Positions 10,595 to 20,043 of a DNA stretch of 21,777 nt are shown piece after piece. How positions within the stretch are numbered: position 1 is the first letter of the stretch; each line of letters opens with the position of its first letter. Made by a program: the position numbers and the translations under genes. The DNA is from Apostichopus californicus (lineage: Eukaryota; Echinodermata; Holothuroidea; Aspidochirotida; Stichopodidae). The notes below the pieces were generated by a model that searched no databases, was not told where the DNA came from, and worked only from the letters and a program-made list of their open reading frames with translations. The stretch covers positions 5,327 through 27,103 of the forward strand of contig JAIPMN010000329.1 of NCBI GenBank assembly GCA_020650975.1. The letters are read 5' to 3'.

Positions 10595-10602
10595 ATAGTC
10601 AG

Positions 10603-11937
10603 TATAGGCCCCAAATTATAGCAGGCTATAATTGTTAGAAGTTTTCAAAAAAAATTCCTGGAGTTCTTTAATCTCCAAACAATAAAGTGTACTATGTATG
10701 ATATCTTTCTATAAAGAACATCTTAACACAAACAAGACTACAGAAACGTCTGTTCAATTTCAAATTTTACATCTTCTGCATGATGATGTTTCCCTCTTAC
10801 TACTTTATACCAACAATCCATCAATTTATGGTGTTTGAACTTGGCACAGAACAACTACTCTTGCACCCAATAATGTCAAAAAAATGGAAATTTGAACATT
10901 AAGAATATTAACGACTGGTATCAGTATTCTCATGCCTTTTTTTCTCTCATGTGGGCCTTAAAACCTGCGATAAGTTTTACAGACGACGTACAGAATTTGT
11001 GTAGTAAGTGTTTACCTGCTTAGGATACTATTGAGGAATTAACAGTGAAACAAATACAATTGTTAAGTGAAAAAATGGAAAATTTACTTTGCTCCTCGCT
11101 TACCCTCATTCTACCGTTCCTAGAATGTCCTGGTATGCATCAGTATGCAGTAAATTTTTTGCATGTAATTGGTTGTAAAGATACATAAATGTCGTGGAGA
11201 ATTGACGAAAAGCATTACTTTAGGATGCTTAAATGCTTAAATAATTACTGTCGGTTTATGTTTCTAGAACAAATTCATTTCATCAACGCAGGCTTTAGGT
11301 GTCGTACGTACCACAAACTTAATCGTTCCATTTTCCACAAACAAAATTCGTCACTTTCCAAGGCAGCTGGAGCATAGAGGTTTTCAACTGACTTGTCCTA
11401 ACCATCCTACGATAGTTAGCTGATGGCTTGGCTAGTATCACAGCACATTCATTTCTTGCCAAAATGACTGGTTTGATTTTGAGCTAGAAGCACTAGCTCA
11501 AAGGTCAGCGTAGCGATACTCAACCAAGCTTTGCTGCGGAATGTTCTTGTTTCACATAGGATTTTCTGAAAGGCTCTAAATCGCCTTCAGTCCTCCTTCA
11601 GATTTTTAGACCATCAGTAAAGTTTATTTCATCCTTGTCTACATCCAAGCATAAACAAAGAATGATGATTACTCAAAAGAATGCCAAACAATGTCACTAA
11701 CTGTAGGTCAATTTAGGACTATTTTCGGGACGGTTAACCTCTCATGAATGCAGAGTACACTTCTCTTGTTAGGGTCTGGTACCTGTAGTTTGGGGTTTAT
11801 GAAGCATGAAGCACACAACATGAATAGGATTCAGATTATAAGACATAACAAGCTGTCTGTTATTTGGCTAGAGAGCACTTCACCTTCTTTTGGTGAATAA
11901 TGGACACCCCAGGGGTTAAACGTTTCCAAGCAACACA
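10603..11937. other. Non-coding stretch with one perfect hairpin
   Basis: No gene is recognised. The only structured item is an inverted repeat at 11478-11502. The 62-codon frame at 11189-11377 has no domain. Confidence 0.55.
11478..11502. repeat. Perfect inverted repeat (10-bp arms, 5-nt loop)
   Basis: TTTGAGCTAG (11478-11487) and CTAGCTCAAA (11493-11502) are exact reverse complements around AAGCA. It could fold as a stem-loop in RNA. It has no neighbouring gene to suggest a role. Confidence 0.7.
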
Positions 11938-12322
11938 TTCTGAAGCAACCACATTATTACTGAAGTTGCTCCCTGCTGCACCAACACATTAATTTAGCTG
12001 TATGTGTCATACACAGTCACATTAAACTGCATCCATGGGCAGTGTGTAAAAGGCGCACACGTAGGTACTGTACAGTATGTTAATTGTACGTAGCTATGTT
12101 GACATTGCGGGCAGCGCTTCATGCTGGAGACAATTGTTGGAGTGATGACGAGGTCATGACCAGTGAAGTTCTGAAATAACACATGATTACTGAAGCCGGT
12201 TCTCCTTTTGCACCAGCACATTAATTAATTAATGAATTCATTATATAATGAATGTCATGTCAGTGACATTAAACTGCATGCATCATCAGCGTGTAAATTA
12301 TGATGAGGTCAAGGACCCAGTG
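11938..12322. repeat. Diverged tandem duplication, second copy internally deleted
   Basis: Copy A spans about 11938-12168 and copy B about 12169-12322. Shared blocks in order are TTCTGAA, ATTACTGAAG, the TGCACCARCACATTAATT block, ACATTAAACTGCATSCAT, GTGTAAA, GATGAGGTCA-like and CAGTG. Copy B lacks about 77 bp net, mostly the part of copy A around 12052-12135. It has gained AT-rich palindromic sequence instead, including TAATGAATTCATTA at 12230-12243. The divergence indicates an old event. Confidence 0.75.
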
Positions 12323-13143
12323 GCTGCTTTTAACCATGTTTGGCACAGGTTATAACTTTAGGTTACAGTCATGTTCCTGTATTTAATACCTACTTTTATG
12401 TTTTAGACTGGAATATTATCATTAAGACTATTGACTCTTCAAGTTTAACACCCAAATACCAAAGTTTGGCCATTGTTTGCTTTATGTTGGCTCAACGAGG
12501 GCAGATAGTATCTCTCTATTGTTGATTCCCATCTCTATGTAGGTTTAACTTCATAAGTGCTCAAACCCTTAAAATCACATAGCTAGAAGGTATTGTCAAT
12601 AGGAATACATATGTTTGGTATTCTCATCTTACAGTTTTGCATGCTCTTAATAATTTACTAGGTATTCTGTGATACCATCACAAGCATTAATTTACACATA
12701 GGAGCCATGTTTTGTCGGGCAGTGCCATTTCCTATAGATTTATATCACATTCGAATGCATATATGGTGGATTGAGTAGTTGGATAGTTAGATCCAGAAGG
12801 AAGAGGGCTTGCAATGACCCTAGAGAGGGTCGAGGGGGTAGAGGGAGGGGAGCAATACAAGAATGATACCAGTTTGTTGGCAAAGGTTGATCGGAGTGCA
12901 TATATAGGTAAATATTATCATTCATAAATGTCCAAACTATTGAATATCACAGTTGAATGTTGAATTGTGTTTCTTCTTGGTTTGGATGCACAGAAGCAAT
13001 CAGCATGCACATGTCAACAAAAGAGGTAGATGTGTGATGTTGTCATCGTTGCAGTATTTCCAGCTGTTATAATATTTGTATAAGCAGTTTAGTCAGCTAT
13101 CAGATTTTCTAGTGACTTTGTGATTGTCAATTTAGAAAGTTGT
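12323..13143. other. Non-coding stretch, no gene recognised
   Basis: AT-rich, apart from a purine-rich patch at about 12796-12855. The short frames at 12340-12525 (+) and 12740-12925 (-) show no domain. Confidence 0.5.
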
Positions 13144-13145
13144 AA

Positions 13146-13211
13146 ACCGATGTCACCAGTCTAGTAGGTAGACAACATACCGATGTCACCATGTCTAGAA
13201 GGTAGAAAACA
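13146..13211. repeat. Two tandem 33-bp units
   Basis: CCGATGTCACC begins at 13147 and again at 13180. Each occurrence is followed by a CTAG-(T/A)-AGGTAGA-(C/A)-AACATACC block, giving two direct copies 33 bp apart with a few differences. Confidence 0.85.
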
Positions 13212-13428
13212 TACCCTCTGTTTGATTCCCATCACCACTCCCATTTCCACCTCAAGACCAACCCTTGTTATTGAAAGGTATATGGACGGTTAACTTAATT
13301 AATGGTTAAAGTAACCGTTAAACAAGGAAAGAAACTCAAGTCAAAGGAACAATGGAAAACTGACTGGGGATTACAGACAATGAATAAAGAACAAAGACAT
13401 TTTTGGCTGGCATGGGATCCAAACCAGG

Positions 13429-13467
13429 CAGTGACCTCAGGTCAACTGAGGTCACTGGTTCGAACTC
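13429..13467 (+). promoter_or_regulatory. Perfect hairpin with AGGTCA DR4 half-sites and B-box-like flank
   Basis: CAGTGACCTCA (13429-13439) and TGAGGTCACTG (13447-13457) form a perfect 11-bp inverted repeat around a 7-nt loop. Within it, AGGTCA occurs at 13439-13444 and 13449-13454, a direct repeat with a 4-bp spacer. This is the DR4 arrangement used by several nuclear receptor heterodimers. An inverted half-site TGACCT lies at 13432-13437. GGTTCGAACTC (13457-13467) follows directly and matches a pol III B box. Together with the 7-nt loop, that suggests instead a degenerate tRNA-derived fragment or SINE head. I cannot choose between a receptor site and a tRNA relic from sequence alone. Confidence 0.35.
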
Positions 13468-13475
13468 TGTTTCAG

Positions 13476-14680
13476 CCCCAGAGCATCCTGGCCCTTTTCC
13501 AAGAAAAGAAACTGGCTATTAAAGTATGGTGACAGGATTTTTTTTTTTCAACTCCCTTGAATTTTCAGGCTTCTCTCTTCTGATCAGGTATATACCTCAT
13601 ATAAACTGCTCGGAACTGAAAGTTGGAAAAGTCCCAAGTTAAATCTGGAGACAAGTTGAGATTTGAGATACATTGTTAATTTACTATACCATGGTTGCTC
13701 CCTTACCTGTCTCCTCATAACCGTGGCTCTCTCTCTCTCTCTTGTTGCTGTGCTAAAAGTGAACTGATACAAGTTCAACCGTTTCAAAAAGACTCCTTAC
13801 CCCCTCAGCGGTCAGTGATTGTAAATACGATAAATTAAGCGACTTTTCCGATCCATTTTCGTAGATGGATTTCGGATGAATTTTGGAAGTCGTCCTATGA
13901 CATGCAGATTGCTTTCAATTAAATTAACCGCTACCATCTGCTTATCAGTGGTTCGATTTTAAAGTGGACAAGTTTTTTTTTGTTTCCTCCAAGCATATAT
14001 GCACACGTTGTGAGGAGAAATTGTACAGGCTGGGGCTACAGAGATGTACATGTCAGGGAGGGAACCGCTGCATTGAGGCAAAACTTTTAATATCGACCAT
14101 TTTATCAAAGTTTAATTACCCTGTATTGAACTGTCCCTCTGTTTCATAGCTTTGAAAAGTACAAATAAAGTTGAAACTAGGTCGATGTCAGTGAAGTGTA
14201 CCGTGCAGTATAGTGAATCTGCAGAATCTGGGGTCGATTCTGTCCGAACTGGTATGTAAGCTTTTATCGGTTGGTTTGTCTAGGGTGCCTTCATAGCTGT
14301 CTCCCGTTTCTACTACCCTGCACTGCTTACTATAAGGCCTCAGGATTAGCTTGAAAGAAGAATTAGGCTCTAGTGTATCACTTAGCATACAACACCATTT
14401 ACAAGTGTTATACATATATAGTCATTTTCACAACTCTATTTTTAAAGCTAAATTTGCAGACCTAACTAGATATTTTAAAAAAAGATATTTTTTTGGTGAA
14501 GTTGTGCACATGTTCAGTGTTCAGCCATATCAGAAATTCACTTCAATTAATTCAATTCAAAATTATGAACCTCAATTCATATGCATAATTTACCATATTA
14601 CTATTGGATATGGACCATTGCTCAGTTGCGGGTGTATGCGTTTAAATGTTGGTTCCAAAAATATCACATTCTTTGGACAC
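13476..14680. other. Non-coding stretch, no gene recognised
   Basis: Holds a poly-T run (about 13541-13549) and a CT microsatellite at about 13726-13742. Frames at 13584-13787 (-), 13964-14149 (+), 14188-14415 (-) and the start of 14351-14782 (+) have no recognisable domain. The last of these runs on into the SINE. Confidence 0.5.
13726..13742. repeat. CT microsatellite
   Basis: A run of about eight CT dinucleotides. Confidence 0.9.
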
Positions 14681-14939
14681 AATAATAATAATAATAATAA
14701 TCAGCAGTTATTTAAGCGACCACAAATGTGGGAGAAAGCCGCAAGAGATTGCAACTTTCACGTCTGGTGGCTTCCAAATTAACATTTTAACTCAAATTTG
14801 GAATCTTTTCAATTTAGTAAGTCATTTCAAATGGGGGAAAACTGTAGATTGCTCTTGGATGAAAAATCCACCTTACTATGACCTGGCCGGGCATCGAACC
14901 CTGAATCCACCCGATTGCTAAGCCTCATTGTTTCAAATG
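14681..14939 (-). mobile_element. tRNA-related SINE, copy 3
   Basis: The third copy, again on the minus strand, has the longest tail: seven AAT units at 14681-14701 on the plus strand, i.e. an ATT-type 3' tail. A CAGCAG boundary and the shared body follow. The plus-strand B-box region is GGCATCGAACCC, i.e. GGGTTCGATGCC on the minus strand, which keeps the TTCGA core. The head matches copy 1 out to a shared AAATG at the right edge. This is the best-preserved copy. Small frames crossing it are by-products of the repeat. Confidence 0.72.
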
Positions 14940-15232
14940 CCATTATTTAAGGAAAAACCCTTGTTATGTCTCTAATTGCTGACATGTATGGGATCGCCTG
15001 AAATTGCAAAGATTGATATCAATATTTGGATTCTTTAAATTAAAATTATCTTTGTGCCTTTGCTACAAAAGAAAAGGAGAGAACCGCACAAACATGGTTC
15101 TAGCTTTAATTATTCCATGAGATGAATGGAAAATGTTCCATTTCTGATTTTTTTGGAAACTTTTATTTATTGTTTCTTCCTTTTATCATTTTTTTTGGGT
15201 TACGCTACGCTACTTACTGTTTTTTATTAAAG

Positions 15233-15423
15233 GAAAAACAAGTTGATATTGTTTCATCTTGCTTCAAAAGATTTCTGACAGATTTTATTGTTTCCATGAA
15301 AATGGGAGTCAAACATGTCATATTTACACATGACACAGTAGCATGTTGTTGCCAAGGTTCTTTTCTTCAAAGTCAGATACAAGATTCAATCTTTCAGGAG
15401 GTTGTGACCTTTTGCAGCAACAG
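15233..15423 (+). CDS. Candidate internal exon, product unrecognised
   Basis: A long T-rich tract (about 15148-15228) ends in ATTAAAG, a good acceptor, immediately before 15233. The segment ends CAACAG followed by GTAACA, a good donor. Between them one plus-strand frame is completely open: 63 codons from GAA at 15233, then two bases, i.e. phase 0 in and phase 2 out. The predicted stretch is Cys- and Phe-rich, with a CysCysCys cluster near residue 38, no predicted membrane segment and no domain I recognise. The frame stops shortly after the donor, as an intron would allow. It lies about 5.3 kb upstream of the Ig exon on the same strand and could belong to that gene or another. Its phase-2 end does not join directly to the Ig exon. 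A chance open segment with chance splice words remains quite possible. Confidence 0.22.
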
Positions 15424-15601
15424 GTAACATTCTAGGAACATTATTATCTCCACATTCCTGATGGTTCTCACCTTGATGTGTACTTCCCAGTTGAAGTTGG
15501 GAAACATACACAGAAGAATTAAACTCTGAATTTATAGCTGGATTTCGTGTCAAGCTAACATTTATGGAAATCAATTTTACATAGTTTACATTAGCCTAAA
15601 G

Positions 15602-15853
15602 CAGGGGTTCCCTAACTGGGGTGCATGAACTCCCAGGGGGTGTGTGAGTCATCCCAGGGGGTTCGTGAGACGTTTCTGAAAGTCAAAACTGGAGCCCTTT
15701 TTGACACTATGAACTTGATTTTTAACGAAGCACTGTTATGGGTATTATAGTATTAATAATGACTCGGATCATGTCTAGAAAGTTGGGGGTTCGTGGACAA
15801 CTCTGACATCCACAGGGGGTTTGTGGGGGGGGGATAAAGTTAGGGAAACCCTG
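15602..15853. mobile_element. hAT-type MITE (252 bp) with perfect 8-bp TSD
   Basis: A perfect 8-bp direct repeat GCCTAAAG flanks the element (15594-15601 and 15854-15861). The terminal inverted repeats are CAGGGGTTCCCTAACT on the left and, reverse-complemented, CAGGGTTTCCCTAACT on the right: 15 of 16 identical. Ends beginning CAGGGGTTCCC with an 8-bp duplication are typical of hAT elements. There is no coding capacity. The interior repeats GGGGTKYGTG-type blocks near both ends (for example about 15637, 15658, 15785 and 15815). High end identity suggests a fairly young insertion. Confidence 0.93.
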
Positions 15854-16068
15854 GCCTAAAGAGTAGAGCTATATAAATAATTCTTGAGGAGGAATGCTTC
15901 CCAAACAAACCCTTTTTAACTATCTGTGCTAACAATGTTACTTTGTTTGCTGGATTGTGGAACACCTAAAAAGGTTTTTGTTGCCTCTGCATTACAACTG
16001 TTTCCTACATGACCTACAGAAATGGCAGGTGACAGGTGCTTCCTTTGGGTGGGGGTGTTGTAATCGTA

Positions 16069-16095
16069 GGGGAGGGGCTGGGGAAGGGGCCGGGG
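16069..16095 (+). other. G-quadruplex motif
   Basis: Five runs of four G (16069-16072, 16074-16077, 16080-16083, 16086-16089, 16092-16095) are separated by loops of 1, 2, 2 and 2 bases. This fits the strict intramolecular quadruplex pattern with four-tetrad capacity. An additional G5 run lies just upstream near 16051. No promoter can be assigned to it. Confidence 0.85.
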
Positions 16096-16455
16096 TTGTT
16101 GCATTGCCCAAGCAAACCTAACCATTATCATTAGGCTAGATGATAGAGACCCCCTGTCCTCTTCACTGTACAAACACATGTAGTGAAACTCCTGTAACAG
16201 TGAGCAATTTCTAAAACTTCTCATAGTTGCCAGGCTATGGATATGAAAATGTCTTCATGGATTGATATATTTTAATATACTTTTTTGTTAAGGATTGATC
16301 CCATTATGCCTGCTTGCTCTTTGGAAGTTATTTCAGCAGTCATTTCTCACTTTTAACCATTGCGATAAACTCAATGCACGACTTATCTATGCAATGGGTT
16401 CATAAGTTTAATAGTTGTTGCTCATATGGAAATTTTCAGAGATGTTACTGGTACC

Positions 16456-16470
16456 GTAGTAGTAGTAGTA
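16456..16470. repeat. GTA microsatellite (5 units)
   Basis: Five perfect GTA trinucleotides. Confidence 0.9.
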
Positions 16471-19400
16471 TAATTCACGAGGCAGACATCCCCCACCCCC
16501 CCCTGAGTAATTAACAAAGATTAGAAAGCAGTATTCAGTAAAGTCTAAACGTTGCAATGATTTTTATCTTGATATTTTTTTTTTTTTGGTCCGGTCTGTG
16601 AGCCAAATTATCGCTAGGTTACATCATAATTTACTGAAAAACACTTAGCTGAAAAAGGAGGCATATGGGAAGCAATCATCAGAGTTTGACTTGTTTAGTT
16701 GTTCGAACTGCTTTCCCCAAACTTTATGCTAAGAACTGCATGCCTGCTTATTTTGAACAAATCAGCAGCGTAACAATTAATTTGAGTTGGGGGGGGGGAG
16801 CCAAGGATGAGATGGGGCGAGCAGAAAATGCCGCTAGAAAAACCCTCGCCCCTATTTGATGGAGGCAAGGTTTTTTTTTTCTTACCATTGGCTCCTTTGA
16901 AAGGAACACAATTTGCTCTATTCACTGTTCACTATTCTTTATAGGTTCAGGACTGGTCCACACCCCCCTCTCAACGCCCCTGATAATATGATGCTTCTGC
17001 AACAGTTGTAGGCGGCACAATATGTAGTCACAAAAATGTTGGGGGAGGGGAAGGGGTGGAGGTTGTCACGGTAATGGTTACTGTCACATCCCTCATTAAG
17101 GCACTGTGTGGACAAGAAAATTTGCAGCAACTGTAAAAATCCTAATTCAGCTAAGATATGAAAGCTAGGGGTTATGCAAATTTGCAGTGTCAATTGTGTG
17201 AAACGTTAGATCACACAATGTTATCATGTATGCAGCATGACTGCTGCAGTACGCTGTAACGGTCCCACTATTAACGTGGTTCGTATGGGTTTGGTAAAAA
17301 ATGATAATCAGAAACTGAAAAGCAGGTAAGTATCATCATCACCTCTCTATACCCAAAACCAATATTTGATGTAAACACGGTCTTTGAGCCTATAATTCTC
17401 ACCTTGAGCCCCCTAGCTGTTGTCTATGTTACACACAGAACTATTAAAAGCTTGTTTAGTTTATATCCTGTTATAACTTGAAACATTACAGGTGAAGGTG
17501 AACAGGTTGCATGATTATTATGGATTTATTACATGTGGGTGAAAAGCAAAGGTAAATAGAGATCAAAGTCTCGTAAACATTATAATTTCAAAGGGTACAT
17601 GGCTTGTTTGATCATCATGTGAATACTTGGCATGTACTGCAGTATGTCCACTTCAGTGAGTTCATGAAACATGGTGCGTTTGCTTGGAGGTAAAATGTCC
17701 TTTGAGATCATGGGCATGATGACTCAGAATTTAAAGCCTTACGGATGTCTCCGGCTTGTCCTATCAACTTATTAAAGGGAGCAAAAAAAGAATCATTTCT
17801 GTAGTTCAAGGCTCACTTGGGGTTATGAAAGTTAACAAAGTCCTGTTTCATTTCATGCAGAAATCACAGGGTTTTAACTTTATTGATACTTTTTGCATAC
17901 CGTATTTTGAGTTCAGCATCTGTTTGAATTTCTGTCATTTTTTAAGGTTAATAATGATACAAATCCAGTTATCTCCACTGGTTCTTGAAGGAGAACCAGT
18001 CGCAAGTTCGACTAAGAACTCTCAAAGGCTGGTTTTACCTAGTGATACTTTGTATGTATACCTCCAAGGTTACATGAAGTTGCTCAGTTAATGCAAAAGC
18101 AGCAATTTTAAATAAAGTACTATGAAACACATAGCATAATGAGTTCAAGAGCCGAAAATTTTTAATGGGGATATTAGAGACAAAAAGATGTTAGAAATGT
18201 ATTAAAATAATTAAAGCCTAACATCTCCAGACTCTGTTAAGTTAGAAAACAATTTGTTAATTTATCGCTTGGTGGATTTCCTTAAGTGATATGTGAAAAC
18301 AGTCTTAATGTCAACAGTTATAGCTAATAGAACCGATAAGTTACATATTACGGAAATTTTCGAACCCAATCCTATTAACAGGTTGCCTCAATCAATGCAT
18401 AAATCTGCATTAAGAAATTTTATTGCAAAATTAAAGTTACAACCATTGGGAGGGTCATCTGTCTGGCTTTGTATGTAATGCTGGTGCTAGAGATATATAC
18501 TCATTACAAATCAGTCCTAAGCCTGTCATACTTGTAGCAATGATGCACAGCACAGTGAAGCGGTCGAAATGAACATGTTACTGCGCTCCTCTCTCACCTG
18601 TCTGGACTCTACTATTGTACCTTCCCATCTACCTATAGCCTAAGAACTGGTAACGTGTTAGCACTGTGCCCCCCCCTTGACCCTCTTCTGGGTCATCGCC
18701 CTTCAGCCCCTCCTTCTGAATCTACCATTTGGGACGTACATAGACCTATTCTGGTGACAGTTTTCATTCGTTTGAATCACATATTTTTTGGACGTTTTCC
18801 ATTTTAAGCGATAGGAGGTAGCAGAAGAACATTTCTAACATTGTAATAGACAGGATGTACTGTATATATGCACAGTTTATATTTTGAGCAACTGTTCAAT
18901 GCCATTCGATAGTATGGTGGAAATCCTGTTACGATACATACTGTAGTTCATTTTGCTTTATTCTAGTGAAGTTTCATTCAGAGTAACTGTGAAGTCAACT
19001 TTGATAAACAATCTTAAATTTCCACAATTTTGCCAATTTCACATGGTGAGACGTAAAGCCAGAGAGATACTGTAGAGGAAAGTTTAACTACAAATCATAT
19101 TCTGTGATTGTACGAGTACTGATGAATGTCTAGTCTCTTGCAGGCGGTATAAACGGGCGAGATGTGCAAACCGATTCAATCCGAAGAAATTTACTTCATT
19201 TACATGAACAAGAAAATCTGTGACCATACTTTGAACTTCTTAAATAATTCAGATTCAATTAACTTAATAAATACAGCCCCCCCCCCCTCTCCTTAGATCA
19301 AGCTGTTACTGCTAATGATGGTTAGATATAAATACATTGGGAATCGAAAAATGTTACTTTAATCATACAATAATGGATCTCAACATAACAGGCAAGCAGT

Positions 19401-19840
19401 TTCAACAATTTGCATCCATATGTGAAAATCTCGCATTCTTGAGAAAAGTACCGTTTTTTATAGCCTCTATCGTATATTGTTTGAGAAATACAGTTTGCAT
19501 TTTCAGCACACCACATTTTTTATGTCCCCCAAAATAGCCACTTGATATTATGTGAACATATGACATAACTCTCCCCCTCCCCCCCCAATAGATAAGATTA
19601 TTGGGCACAAGTGTTGAAAGATTAATGGGGTGGCTATGCACTTGAAATTTCATGTTCAGTTCACCTACCCAGAAGGTACACAGTTTTCTTTTTATATATG
19701 TTGTTAATAGAGAGAAATAAGACAGGCCTGCTTGGGCATTTGAACCTGATAAGAGTGTCATAATGTTGGTAGTATAGCCATGAATATCTGCAGCAACTTG
19801 AAAGAGCAAGTCAAATTTGAGAATCTAGCCCCTCTTTTGT

Positions 19841-19858
19841 GATGATGATGATGATGAT
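19841..19858. repeat. GAT microsatellite (6 units)
   Basis: Six perfect GAT trinucleotides. Confidence 0.92.
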
Positions 19859-19970
19859 ATTAGCTAGACACAGAATAATTGGAAGGGAGATAAATATTGA
19901 AGTAAACATGTAGTTCTCTACCAAAGTAAATCAACAAAGTTTACAAATAAGTTAAGGCTGTCAAGTAGTT

Positions 19971-20043
19971 TGTATGTATGTATGTATGTATGTATGTATG
20001 TATGTATGTATGCTTGTATGTATGTATGTATGTATGTATGTAT
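19971..20043. repeat. TATG tetranucleotide microsatellite
   Basis: About 18 TGTA/TATG units with one interruption (GCTTG near 20012). The reading frame through it yields a Met-Tyr-Val-Cys peptide repeat that is an artefact of the tetranucleotide. Confidence 0.97.

Larger units (their letters stand above)
16096..19970. other. Long non-coding stretch with a few exon-like fragments
   Basis: No recognised gene. It contains a GTA microsatellite at 16456-16470, a poly-T run near 16577-16587, poly-G near 16789-16799, poly-C runs near 18669-18676 and 19277-19286, and a GAT microsatellite at 19841-19858. Segments at 17237-17325, 17969-18051 and 19144-19226 have splice-like borders or weak protein-like content and are treated as findings. 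The longest open frames (about 111 codons at 17756-18091 and 135 codons at 19402-19809, minus) show no domain. Confidence 0.45.

Noticed and set aside
13409-13475. Intact tRNA gene
   Set aside because: Only a B-box-like sequence and one hairpin are present. The acceptor stem, D arm and proper variable region cannot be formed.
13569-13587. 19-bp microexon between a strong acceptor and CAG|GTATAT
   Set aside because: Too short to test for coding content, and splice-like words occur often by chance in T-rich DNA.
14351-14782. 143-codon open frame on the plus strand
   Set aside because: It runs through the AAT tail and body of the SINE, encoding an Asn run. It is a by-product of the repeat.
16941-16982. 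Possible right end of another G-rich MITE (ends ...CAACGCCCCTG)
   Set aside because: No matching left terminal repeat or target-site duplication could be found within the window.
17756-18091. 111-codon open frame as a whole gene
   Set aside because: No recognisable domain and begins without support. Only the small part at 17969-18051 has any protein-like feel, kept as a weak finding.
19402-19809. 135-codon open frame on the minus strand
   Set aside because: Length is within what chance gives in about 22 kb over six frames. There is no domain, no coding-like composition, and it crosses a poly-C tract.
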